Source of the DNA: Pseudobdellovibrionaceae bacterium | Lineage (GTDB): Bacteria; Bdellovibrionota; Bdellovibrionia; Bdellovibrionales; Bdellovibrionaceae | Length of the DNA: 64,000 bases | Assembly: GCA_030158485.1 (NCBI GenBank) | Contig: JAOASS010000009.1 | Coordinates: 62,001 to 126,000 of the forward strand | Direction: 5' to 3' | Shown: piece after piece, positions 7,311 through 15,534 of the stretch | Numbering within the stretch: the stretch's first letter is position 1 | How the letters are laid out: each line of letters opens with the position of its first letter | Program-made: the position numbers and the translations under genes | Notes under the pieces: generated by a model | What the model was told of the DNA's origin: nothing | Database searches by the model: none | What the model saw: the letters and a program-made list of their open reading frames with translations, nothing else

Positions 7311-9491
7311 TTAGGGTTTAATACGAGTTGGCAAGGCTTTTAATTTGAGAGCATGAGCTTTGCTAGAAGGGACTAAAACTTCTTCGGGACTTTCGTTATC
7401 TGTACCCAGTTGTAAATCAAAAGATCGATCACTCAGCACATTTTTTAGGAATGCAACAGCCGTGTAAACGGGAGATATCTTTTGATCGCCTAAGTTGAGA
7501 TCCGGAATTGAACCTGATTCAACACTTGAAAATTTCACATTCAAGCCAAATAATTCTTGAGCATTTTTTTTAGGCAAAATACTAGGGAAAAATTCGCTTA
7601 CAATGTATTGATCAAAAATAGGATCTCGCTTTGCGATTTCAAAAGCTCTAATTTTATCTTTGCTGTCAGCGCTTGTGTTCACAATACTTGAAGCTTCAAA
7701 AGCTTTTTCATAAGCAAAAGTACCAAGACCACCAGATTGCTCTTGGTCGGCCAATACTAAATTCATTTGTGATTTTTCTGGGTGGTTGTTCAAGTATTCA
7801 TAAATCATTTGTCCTAAGTTTTCTTTTGGAATCAGGCTGACCGCTTCAAGTGCTTTTTTACCGAAGACATACTGGTGGCTTAAGAAAGCATTTGTTTGAT
7901 TTGTTTTTGGAAAGAAACGATTAAAAGAATCATTGTTTTTAAAATTTTCAGGAAGTGATCGTGCCAAGTTATTTTTGATACGATTGATTTCTTCTGCACT
8001 TAAATCTGTATCACGATATTCAGTTTTTAGAACAAGGTCAGCAACAGCTCCAACATTGCGATTTTTATCTGAGTTAACAACTAAATCTAAATCATGTGAA
8101 TAATTGTATGATACACGGCCTAAGTATTTTCTTGTTCGAGATTTTTGAAAAGTATTATTGAGATAGTAGTAGTTAGGACTCATGTTTTCATCATATGAAG
8201 TGACAAAGCTATCTAAGTTTCCAGTGATTCCTTTTTTAGACACAATTTCACTAAACCAGATTTTGCCTTCACCAGCAAAAAGGTTAGATTGCATTCGCCC
8301 TTTAAAAAGACTGCGAACTCTCATATCTTTCGCTGCAAGATCACCACGTCGGTAGCGGTTTAGGTCTTCTCTTGCTAAGTCTTCTGCAATTTTGACGTTT
8401 TCAAGAAGTTTATTCCCAAGATCTAAATCAACGTCATCACTTTCACCGATAGGACTAAAAAATAAACTGGCGAATCCAGCTTTGTTGATATTGCTGGCGA
8501 GCTCTTCATAAGCTGCTTCTGCTAGATCTGTTCGTCCTTTGATTTGATCTAAATTAATAAGATCAGGAGTTGAAAAATTAAATAAGTAATCAACCATCAT
8601 CGTATCAAGTGGATATTTTTCTGTAGGCGAAAGAAGCGAAATATTTTTTCGAATAAGTCCACCAATTCCAGTTGTTAACAAATCACCCAGGATTCCAGCT
8701 GGTGAATCAGTCTTTAATTTAAGTCCAACTGATACTTCACCTTTGTTTTTAACACCTAGCAAGCGCATACGAGCCAGTTGATTATTAAGTTTGTAAAGAT
8801 CTAACAAAAATAAAGCCTCAGTTTTAATTCCTGCTTTAATATCTTGGTCGACACCTAATTCAGTATTTCCAATAATTTCAACTCGGAAACCGTCGCCGTT
8901 GCTTAATTTAGATTTGACGTCATTTGAATCCATCGGAGTATGAAGAACTGTATAAGGACAGGCTTTCATAGCATCCCATTTTGCATTTGAACCACTGTAG
9001 AATCGACTAAATGTGATCCGAATTTTTGTATTCACGCTGGCAACTTGATCGGAATCAAGTCCGGCCCCTAAGCCAAATGTCCAAATATCTTTTCTCAGCT
9101 GTTCATTATTTCTAAAAGCAGGTTCGACAACGTACTTGTAACTGACTCCGGTTCTAAAAATTTTAGTATCAATTAAATTATTGAGCTCTCCTAATGAAAA
9201 TTGAATTCGATATCTTGCCGCTTCTTTTTTCAAAAAACTCAAAGTTTTCTTATTTGTAATTTGTCTGTCTTGTTCATCTACTGACCGGTTGGCGGGGGCA
9301 CAAATACTGGTTGTCGCTTCTTGTATTTTGTGAAGTAAACTTTTTTTGTTGTTTGCATGCTGTTTTATTTGTTCAAATGTGATCAGGGCAGGGTCTAGCT
9401 CAAAGTTTTTGGCCTTGTCGTTCGTCCAGCCGGTTGATGACAGCATTAAGCTTGATGCGATTAGTACTTTTAAAGAGACTTTGTTTTTCAA
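7311..9491 (-). CDS. Secreted protein of unknown function, 726 aa, first gene of the radical SAM operon
   Basis: No family was recognised. The N-terminus (MKNKVSLKVLIASSLMLSS) is a plausible Sec signal peptide, predicting a periplasmic or outer-membrane location. The mature part alternates polar segments with stretches that look beta-rich (for example SVGLKLKTDSPAGILG and YVVEPAF), and a hydrophobic Gly-rich stretch (ILGDLLTTGIGGLIRK) lies near residue 270. There is no CXXCH or obvious catalytic motif. The start is TTG 9491 with a GAGG site 6 nt upstream. The radical SAM start follows 53 nt after its stop, so it is the promoter-proximal gene of the operon. It could be a target, receptor or export partner of the modified peptide, or an envelope protein that shares only the regulation. 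Function unknown. Confidence 0.8.
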   Translation of the reverse strand: MKNKVSLKVLIASSLMLSSTGWTNDKAKNFELDPALITFEQIKQHANNKKSLLHKIQEATTSICAPANRSVDEQDRQITNKKTLSFLKKEAARYRIQFSLGELNNLIDTKIFRTGVSYKYVVEPAFRNNEQLRKDIWTFGLGAGLDSDQVASVNTKIRITFSRFYSGSNAKWDAMKACPYTVLHTPMDSNDVKSKLSNGDGFRVEIIGNTELGVDQDIKAGIKTEALFLLDLYKLNNQLARMRLLGVKNKGEVSVGLKLKTDSPAGILGDLLTTGIGGLIRKNISLLSPTEKYPLDTMMVDYLFNFSTPDLINLDQIKGRTDLAEAAYEELASNINKAGFASLFFSPIGESDDVDLDLGNKLLENVKIAEDLAREDLNRYRRGDLAAKDMRVRSLFKGRMQSNLFAGEGKIWFSEIVSKKGITGNLDSFVTSYDENMSPNYYYLNNTFQKSRTRKYLGRVSYNYSHDLDLVVNSDKNRNVGAVADLVLKTEYRDTDLSAEEINRIKNNLARSLPENFKNNDSFNRFFPKTNQTNAFLSHQYVFGKKALEAVSLIPKENLGQMIYEYLNNHPEKSQMNLVLADQEQSGGLGTFAYEKAFEASSIVNTSADSKDKIRAFEIAKRDPIFDQYIVSEFFPSILPKKNAQELFGLNVKFSSVESGSIPDLNLGDQKISPVYTAVAFLKNVLSDRSFDLQLGTDNESPEEVLVPSSKAHALKLKALPTRIKP

Positions 9492-9530
9492 TTGCGACCT
9501 CGTTTTTAAAATTGATAACGACCAACAAGG

Positions 9531-9546
9531 AGCAAATCAAAGGCCT
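9531..9546 (-). promoter_or_regulatory. Candidate sigma-54 promoter for the radical SAM operon
   Basis: On the reverse strand AGGCCTTTGATTTGCT has GG, 10 intervening bases, then GC, the spacing of a -24/-12 promoter, with a good TTTGCT at -12 and a partial match (GGC) at -24. Predicted transcription would begin about 12 nt further on, near 9520, giving a leader of roughly 30 nt before the TTG start at 9491. An NtrC-type activator is encoded in the same operon, which adds support. No enhancer site was identified. Confidence 0.45.
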
Positions 9547-9715
9547 TGTGTAAATACGATAATACGGACTTAAGGCTTGAAATTGAGCTCAAAGACAATC
9601 TACGGCAACTCTTTATCATCACTGTCAAAAATATAAACAGCTGTTCGCTGGATTTTAGTTGTGAATTGAATCTATCTTGCTTGAGCGTATGTGATCCATT
9701 CGTCACTATAGAGAT

Positions 9716-10696
9716 ATGTCGATGATGGTAAAATATTGGGGAGTGCGAGGATCTCTTCCTTCTGCGAATCAGCCAGAAGGTTGGATGCTTCATTTCGAAG
9801 GCCTGATGAGAAATTTTTTTTCTATGGGATATCGAGACCCTTCACAGATTCAAAAGTTTCTCTCGTCAATGCCACTTCCTTATATAGGAGGTCATGGTAC
9901 GGCTACGACTTGTGTAGAAGTATTAAATGGGAGCTCCACTATTATTATAGATGGTGGAAGTGGAATTCGGAATTTGAGTGAAAGAATTATGAGTGGATCT
10001 TACGGTAGACCGCGTGGCCCATATCATATTTTTATGACGCATTTTCATTGGGACCATGTGATTGGTTTGCCATTTTTTACTCCACATTTTTTGCCCGGAA
10101 GCCAAGTGCATTATTATGCTGTCCAACCTGAATTGGAAAAACTGATCCGTGGTGTTTTTATGAAACCCTATTTTCCGGTGGCATTTGAAGCTCTTCAAGC
10201 TAAAGTTCACTTCCACACCATGGAGCCTCGCAAAACGATTGAAGTCGATGGATTTAAAGTGACTCCTTACAAGCTTGACCATCCGGACCCATGTTGGGGA
10301 TTTAAAGTTCAAAGTGGTGAAAAGACTTATTCCCATTGTGTAGACACGGAAGCCACTCGAGTTAGCAGAGAAGAAATGGGAGAAGATTTGCCGCTCTATC
10401 AAAATACGAATTTAATGTATTTTGATGCTCAGTATACATTTCCAGAATTAGCTGAAAAAGCAAATTGGGGACATAGTGCTGCACAAATCGGACTTGATAT
10501 CGCTTTTCGTGAAAAAGTTGAAAGAGTGATATTTGCGCATCATGATCCAGGTGCAACGATTATGACTTTGCAAGACCTGCAAAAACAAACAGAGACTTAC
10601 TACAATTACCGATTGCTGAAAGCACAAGAAAAACAAGAAGAACTTCCCCGAGTCCAATGGGAATTTGCTCATGAAGGCATGGAAATAAAAGTTTAA
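9716..10696 (+). CDS. MBL-fold metallo-hydrolase (phosphodiesterase-like)
   Basis: Metallo-beta-lactamase-fold protein of 326 residues without a signal peptide, so probably cytoplasmic. The metal-binding signature HFHWDH (HXHXDH) is followed by IGLPFFTPHF; a later His is in KLDHPDP, an Asp in HCVDTEATR, and a C-terminal His pair in FAHHDPGAT, the order expected of an MBL fold. The acidic TTCVEV and GSGIRNL front part resembles PhnP/cyclic-phosphodiesterase-like members more than RNase Z. The substrate is unknown. It is divergent from the 726-aa secreted gene across a 224-bp gap that holds a candidate sigma-54 promoter for the opposite strand. ATG 9716 is the first of two possible starts (also 9722). 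Confidence 0.85.
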   Translation: MSMMVKYWGVRGSLPSANQPEGWMLHFEGLMRNFFSMGYRDPSQIQKFLSSMPLPYIGGHGTATTCVEVLNGSSTIIIDGGSGIRNLSERIMSGSYGRPRGPYHIFMTHFHWDHVIGLPFFTPHFLPGSQVHYYAVQPELEKLIRGVFMKPYFPVAFEALQAKVHFHTMEPRKTIEVDGFKVTPYKLDHPDPCWGFKVQSGEKTYSHCVDTEATRVSREEMGEDLPLYQNTNLMYFDAQYTFPELAEKANWGHSAAQIGLDIAFREKVERVIFAHHDPGATIMTLQDLQKQTETYYNYRLLKAQEKQEELPRVQWEFAHEGMEIKV

Positions 10697-10718
10697 ATCT
10701 GGTTTACGTAGAGTCTAT

Positions 10719-13019
10719 TCAAAAACCAAACAAAGTTTTTTTAAAAATAAGTTTTATTTCAGGCTGTTTCTCAAGCGTGAAGCCTTTATTGATCAGGTCT
10801 TGATTCGTTATAACTTTTTCCTCAACGCCATCTGGCCAAGAAAAGTCAGTTAATGGGTGGCGATGTTGAGACCATAAAGTATAATCTGTCCAGATTGGAA
10901 CTGCTCCTGAAGATCCTGTTAGCTTTGTGGGTGTATTGTCATCATAGCCCACCCATACAATCGTGGTTTCGAAAGGGCTAAATCCAGCAAACCACGTGTC
11001 TTTGTAATCGCTGGTTGTTCCGGTTTTACCGGCCCATAAATTGCGAAGACCTTTTGATCCGGCATAAGCAGCTGAACCAGAAATTAAAGTCTGCTTCATC
11101 ATGCCGATTGTAATTGCAGTAGATGAAGGACTTAAGTATTCAGCTAAATTGGGAAACTCTTTCTGATAAAGTTGGTTTTGATTGGCGTCCCACATGCTTT
11201 CAATAAAAGTTGTTTCTGGACTTTTACCGATTTGAGAAATTGTCAGATAAGCTTGTAAGACTTCTAACGGAGATAGCTCTAAAGCGCCTAAAGTAATAGA
11301 CGGCAAACTGGGAATTTCAGATTTTATTCCAGCTGACTTAAGTGTATCAATCAAAGGGTCTAATCCAATTTCTAAGCCCATTTTTGCTGTGGATGCGTTC
11401 AAACTATTCTTCAGTGCAAAATAAAGAGGAACTGGTCCCAGAAATTTTTTATCATAGTTTTCTGGTGACCAAGTTTTTTTTGTGGGCAGCTTAATTTCAA
11501 ATTTTTCATCGAGAATAAAATCAAGGGGTTTGTAGCCCTTTTCGACTGCCGTTAAGTAGACAAATGGTTTTACAAGAGATCCAATTTGACGACGGCTTCT
11601 TGTGATACGGTTAAATTGGCTTTGCTTAAAATTCCGACCGCCAACTGCGACAATAATTCTTCCATCTGCATCTGAAGATAGAATAAGACCTTCTAAGTTT
11701 TTTTTCTGATTGTCTTTATTTTTTTTAATAAATGAATTTTCTTTTTCTAAACTATTCAAATGATTTTGCAAAGCTTTTTGGGCTTCACTTTGTGCCTCTA
11801 AGTCTAAAGTCAGTAGAATTCTTTTATTTTCTAATGTGTAACCTAATGTTTCAAGTTGTTGTCTGGCCGAATCTAAAAAATAAGGAGAAGTTTCACTTGC
11901 TTGGGCAGGAGCTCGATTAGGCAAAGCACTTGTCTTGGCTATATTGAGCTGTTTTTCAGTGATAAATTTTTGAGAAGACATTTTTTCAAGTACTAAGTTT
12001 CTTCTAGCCAGAGATTTATCCGGATTCTTAAAGGGATTGTAAAGACCGGGTCCGTTTAGAACAGCAGCCAATAAAGCGCACTCGTGAATATCTAAAGACT
12101 CTATTGATTTGCCAAAATAATACTCAGCAGCAGCTGGAAATCCCAAGACTTGATAGGGGCCATTTTGTGCCATGTAGATGATATTAAGGTAAGTTTCTAG
12201 GATTTGATCTTTTGTATACTTTGTTTCAAGTAAAACAGAAATGATTATTTCTTGTGCTTTTCTTTTGTAGGTCCTTTCTGATGTTAAAAAATAGTTTTTA
12301 ACAAGTTGTTGAGTGATTGTGCTGCCACCTTGTGCTTTTCTGCCTGACGAAATATTTTTTAAAAAAGCTCTGAATGTGCCTGTTACTGAAACTCCAGAGT
12401 GCTCAAGAAAAGCTGTATCTTCAATTGAAAGCACAGCATGCAGGCATGAAGCTGGAATTTCAGAAAGAGTTGTTCGCTTTTGCATAATGGGTTGAGATCC
12501 AACTGTTTGGGCCAGTAAAACCGGTTTAAGAGCCCAATTTTTAATTTCTTGAGAAGTGTTTTCGTTCAATAAAAATAAAACTAAATCTGAAGATAAGGGA
12601 TCATTCGAATTTTGAAGAGCCGTTAGGATAACGGGAGTCTGCGCAGAGCCCCTATCGGAAAAGTCTCGAAAGCGAATGCAAGAAGAGGGGGGCGTCCGGA
12701 GCGACATTCTTTCTTGGCAAAAGCTGGGTTCCGTCATTTGAAACTCGCCGGCTCTTAGGTTTTCATGATTTTTTTCTTGAAATTTAAGTTCTAAAAGTCT
12801 GCTGCGAAGTTGCTTTGCAACAATAACGCCTTCTTTTCTAAGCCATTCTGAGGCAATAAAAAACTCTGTGGTCGGCAGAAATTGCTTTTCGTTTAATTTT
12901 TTATCCAAATCAGCAGATAGAGAAAAGGGGTTAAAGCCTTTTGCAGCAGGGCTCACGACGAGGAGCGCCATAAAGATTGTAAACCCATAGGAAAGCGTGT
13001 TTAATCGGGACGAAAACAT
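10719..13019 (-). CDS. mrcB: Class A penicillin-binding protein, PBP1B-like
   Basis: Bifunctional murein synthase of 766 residues anchored by an N-terminal hydrophobic segment. After a UB2H-like region (about 55-110) comes the GT51 glycosyltransferase with catalytic Glu in IEDTAFLEHSGVS and the motifs GGSTITQQLVKN and ETKYTKDQILETYLN. The transpeptidase domain follows with SXXK (GSLVKPF), SXN (KNSLNAST) and KTG (AGKTGTTSDYKDTWF). All key residues are present. It polymerises lipid II glycan and cross-links peptides in the periplasm. The gene stands alone, convergent with the MBL-fold gene and divergent from the DUF507 pair. The symbol is by homology class; assignment to PBP1B rather than PBP1A rests on the UB2H-like region. 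Confidence 0.92.
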   Translation of the reverse strand: MFSSRLNTLSYGFTIFMALLVVSPAAKGFNPFSLSADLDKKLNEKQFLPTTEFFIASEWLRKEGVIVAKQLRSRLLELKFQEKNHENLRAGEFQMTEPSFCQERMSLRTPPSSCIRFRDFSDRGSAQTPVILTALQNSNDPLSSDLVLFLLNENTSQEIKNWALKPVLLAQTVGSQPIMQKRTTLSEIPASCLHAVLSIEDTAFLEHSGVSVTGTFRAFLKNISSGRKAQGGSTITQQLVKNYFLTSERTYKRKAQEIIISVLLETKYTKDQILETYLNIIYMAQNGPYQVLGFPAAAEYYFGKSIESLDIHECALLAAVLNGPGLYNPFKNPDKSLARRNLVLEKMSSQKFITEKQLNIAKTSALPNRAPAQASETSPYFLDSARQQLETLGYTLENKRILLTLDLEAQSEAQKALQNHLNSLEKENSFIKKNKDNQKKNLEGLILSSDADGRIIVAVGGRNFKQSQFNRITRSRRQIGSLVKPFVYLTAVEKGYKPLDFILDEKFEIKLPTKKTWSPENYDKKFLGPVPLYFALKNSLNASTAKMGLEIGLDPLIDTLKSAGIKSEIPSLPSITLGALELSPLEVLQAYLTISQIGKSPETTFIESMWDANQNQLYQKEFPNLAEYLSPSSTAITIGMMKQTLISGSAAYAGSKGLRNLWAGKTGTTSDYKDTWFAGFSPFETTIVWVGYDDNTPTKLTGSSGAVPIWTDYTLWSQHRHPLTDFSWPDGVEEKVITNQDLINKGFTLEKQPEIKLIFKKTLFGF

Positions 13020-13042
13020 AACATCAAAGTTGGCATGTAATT

Positions 13043-13321
13043 ATGAAATTATCAACTACGCAACTTCAAATGATTGCTTCAAAAGTTTTAGAAAACTGGA
13101 AGCAGCAAAATATTGTTATTTTTAAAAAAGATGAAAATGTCGTTCTAGCTAGAATGAATGATATTTTAAAAGCAGAAGTTCAAAAAGAACTGGATTTAGA
13201 TCGTGATGTGAATAAAAAACTCGATGAGCTTGAGCGTACGAATGCAGGCCAATTCGAAAGATATAAAATGTATCCTCTTTTGCGAAAGCAAATGGCGAAA
13301 GAAAGAAAATTAATTTTATGA
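13043..13321 (+). CDS. DUF507 family protein, first copy
   Basis: A 92-residue, highly charged and helical protein (MKLSTTQLQMIASKVLENWK, ending RKQMAKERKLIL) matching the DUF507 pattern of small proteins known from deltaproteobacteria-like lineages. No biochemical role is established. There is no signal peptide or metal motif. Its stop overlaps the start of a second DUF507 gene by 4 nt (ATGA), so the pair is translationally coupled and may form a heterodimer. It starts 23 nt from the divergent PBP gene. Confidence 0.82.
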   Translation: MKLSTTQLQMIASKVLENWKQQNIVIFKKDENVVLARMNDILKAEVQKELDLDRDVNKKLDELERTNAGQFERYKMYPLLRKQMAKERKLIL

Positions 13322-13593
13322 TCATTTCAGAAGACAGATTAACACATTGGGCTCACCTTCTGACTGATGGCATCTGGCATGACGATTTGGTTGATTATTC
13401 TGACGAAGATCAAGCTTTACGTTTAGCAAAAAAAGCGATTATGGAATTCGTTAAAGAACATGAGGATATTGATCAGAAAGCCAAAGCTAAAGTGGCAAGT
13501 CTCAAGCGAGGCGTCATGGAAGGCACTCCTGAATGGGACATTATGTATAAAAAATATTACGAAGAAGAAAGAGGCAAACGTGGCCAAGGCTAA
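13318..13593 (+). CDS. DUF507 family protein, second copy
   Basis: A 91-residue helical protein (MIISEDRLTHWAHLLTDGIW at the start, KRGVMEGTPEWDIMYKKYYEEE at the end), divergent in sequence from the preceding DUF507 protein but of the same length and layout. ATG 13318 overlaps the upstream stop by 4 nt. Its 3' end overlaps the likely GTG start (13580) of the GroES-like gene by 14 nt. All three genes therefore form one coupled unit. Function unknown; a partner of the first copy is a reasonable guess. Confidence 0.8.
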   Translation: MIISEDRLTHWAHLLTDGIWHDDLVDYSDEDQALRLAKKAIMEFVKEHEDIDQKAKAKVASLKRGVMEGTPEWDIMYKKYYEEERGKRGQG

Positions 13594-14068
13594 AGCAAAA
13601 AGTAAGAAAAAAATAATGACGAAGAGCAAACCTGAAAAAGCTCAACCGAAAAAAAATAAAAAGTTGAAAGCGAAACCGGGTAAAACAGTAAAGCCTTTAA
13701 CAAAGGCTAAAGTTCAAGTTGCGAAACCGTCAAAATCAATTGCGAAAACAAAAACAAAATTAGTCGATCTTTCTGAATTTGTAACTCCACTTGACGATCG
13801 AATCATTGTTCAAGCAAGTGAAAGTGAAAAAGTGACACCGGGTGGAATTATTATTCCTGATACGATTTCGACTGCCGCGGGAAACCGTAAAGGTGTGGTT
13901 CTGGCTGTTGGACGTGGACACTGTGATAAAAAAGGGCGGGTTCGTCCGATGGATGTTAAAGCGGGTGATAAAATTATTTTTCCAGACTTCACGGGTTCAA
14001 AATTAATTTATCTAGGTCAGGATCTTATTATTTTGCGCGAAACAGATGTCATGGGCGTTTTGGATTAA
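13580..14068 (+). CDS. GroES-like co-chaperonin with basic Lys/Ala-rich N-terminal tail
   Basis: The last 95 residues or so are a Cpn10 fold: VTPLDDRIIVQASESEKVTPGG, a mobile-loop region (IIIPDTISTAAGN), KGVVLAVGRG, VKAGDKIIFPDFTGSK and a C-terminal YLGQDLIILRETDVMGVL. In front is an unusual extension of about 65 residues made of Lys/Ala/Pro repeats (AKAKAKSKKK, KAQPKKNKKLKAKPGK), reminiscent of histone H1-like tails. I chose GTG 13580 for its AGAGG site; ATG 13616 would still leave a basic tail of about 55 residues. Canonical GroES is about 95 residues and sits beside groEL, which is absent here. This may be a specialised second co-chaperonin; the tail suggests nucleic-acid or acidic-surface binding (inference). 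Confidence 0.85.
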   Translation: MAKAKAKSKKKIMTKSKPEKAQPKKNKKLKAKPGKTVKPLTKAKVQVAKPSKSIAKTKTKLVDLSEFVTPLDDRIIVQASESEKVTPGGIIIPDTISTAAGNRKGVVLAVGRGHCDKKGRVRPMDVKAGDKIIFPDFTGSKLIYLGQDLIILRETDVMGVLD

Positions 14069-14077
14069 GGAAAAAAA

Positions 14078-15532
14078 ATGAAAAAAATCTTATTTCTTAT
14101 TTTAGCTTCTGCTGTGGCACAGTCGGCCAGTATTGATTGGTCAGGCACATATCGTTTTGAATGGTTTGATATCACAAAGCCTGCTTTAGGCAAAGATCCC
14201 AACACTTTGAATAGCGGAAGTAAAAGTTATGGACTTCATTTTTTAACACTAAGACCTCGAGTATTAGCATCTGATGGAATAAGCATTTACAGTCGATTTG
14301 ATCTTTTAACGAATCAAGATCCATATTATGCAAATTCACAGATGGGTCAGTTGTGGGGAGGCTCTGGTTACGGGACTGCCAACGCAAATAATGCAGGGGT
14401 TAACAACACAAGTCGCGAAAACCAAGTGAATTCAGACCTCACAATCAGGGAGCTTTTTTTAAAAGTTGAACAAGAAAACGGAGCGCTTTTAGTAGGACGG
14501 TCTCCTTATCAATTTGGTTTAGGTATTTCTCATAATGCAGGTTTGGGTCTTTTTGATCATTGGTATGATACAAAAGATATGCTGGCTTATAAGTTTTTTG
14601 TTGGAAATGTCAGCTTTACTCCTATGCTAGCACGCTCTTACGATGCTAGCCCAAAAAATGGAAAAACGAATCAGCAGCAACTTTTTGAAATCATGTATGA
14701 CAATGTAGACGCCGGAGCCAAGCTAGGTGTTTTATTTGAAAGAGGAAACGCTGACGTGGGCGTTGTTGGCGATGCCGTAAATGCTGAATGGTCAGACGTT
14801 CTTTGTAAGACAGGTGCTACAAATGGGGCCACTACTTGTAATCGCACAGGAGCCTATAAAGAAGAGCGGACAAGTTTTTTCTTAGGTCGCCAATGGACTG
14901 AATTTGGATTTGAGCTTGAAGGAAGTTTTCTGAAAACAAAAACAGGTGTTATTGCGGACGGAACCGAAGTTGAAGTGGATAGCTATGGGATTGCAGCTGA
15001 ATTGAAATATAAAAAACCAGAATCAAAATGGGGTTATAATTTTAATTTCGGTGTTGCTTCTGGTGATAATGCAAGTTCTATCAAGTATGAAAGTTTTCAA
15101 TTTGATCGCAACTATGATGTAGCAATGCTTTTATTTAATCAGAGATTGGGACAACGAGATTTTCTGAAAACAGATTTAATCAAAGACAGCAGTTTGACTC
15201 CTGCGACTTCTTTTGATGATGAAGCTATTGGCAATGCTGGTTATATCAGTTTCAAAATAAATCATGATTGGAAAGAACGTTGGAAATTAGGCTATACTCT
15301 AACTTACGCTCAACTCATGGCTAAATTTGACTCTCCAAGCGACATGAAGAAAGATTTAGGCGTAGAGCTCGATGTGGAACTCGTTTATTTTCCACGTGAA
15401 AAAGTACAGTGGATTAATCAAATCGGTGTCTTAGCTCCGGGTGAAGCTTTTAAGAATGGTACCGGTGCAAGTGGTGATTTGGGTACAACAAGCGCAGTTG
15501 GATTTGCATCAAAAGCGGCTATTAGCTTTTGA
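14078..15532 (+). CDS. Porin-like outer-membrane beta-barrel protein
   Basis: Secreted protein of 484 residues with a clear signal peptide (MKKILFLILASAVAQSAS). The mature part is rich in alternating aromatic and polar residues typical of transmembrane strands (DWSGTYRFEWFD, FLTLRPRVLASDGISIYSRF, GAALLVGRSPYQFG-like segments, WGYNFNFGVASGDN). It resembles the alginate-export/porin type of barrel in layout; the substrate is not evident. The start ATG 14078 follows AAGGAAAAAA at good spacing, 9 nt after the GroES-like stop. The C-terminus ends ...FASKAAISF with a terminal Phe, as in many outer-membrane proteins assembled by BAM. Confidence 0.78.
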   Translation: MKKILFLILASAVAQSASIDWSGTYRFEWFDITKPALGKDPNTLNSGSKSYGLHFLTLRPRVLASDGISIYSRFDLLTNQDPYYANSQMGQLWGGSGYGTANANNAGVNNTSRENQVNSDLTIRELFLKVEQENGALLVGRSPYQFGLGISHNAGLGLFDHWYDTKDMLAYKFFVGNVSFTPMLARSYDASPKNGKTNQQQLFEIMYDNVDAGAKLGVLFERGNADVGVVGDAVNAEWSDVLCKTGATNGATTCNRTGAYKEERTSFFLGRQWTEFGFELEGSFLKTKTGVIADGTEVEVDSYGIAAELKYKKPESKWGYNFNFGVASGDNASSIKYESFQFDRNYDVAMLLFNQRLGQRDFLKTDLIKDSSLTPATSFDDEAIGNAGYISFKINHDWKERWKLGYTLTYAQLMAKFDSPSDMKKDLGVELDVELVYFPREKVQWINQIGVLAPGEAFKNGTGASGDLGTTSAVGFASKAAISF

Positions 15533-15534
15533 TG

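Noticed and set aside
9506-9793. Reverse ORF of 95 codons opposite the MBL-fold gene start
   Set aside because: Unlikely composition, no ribosome site, and it overlaps both a promoter region and the real gene.
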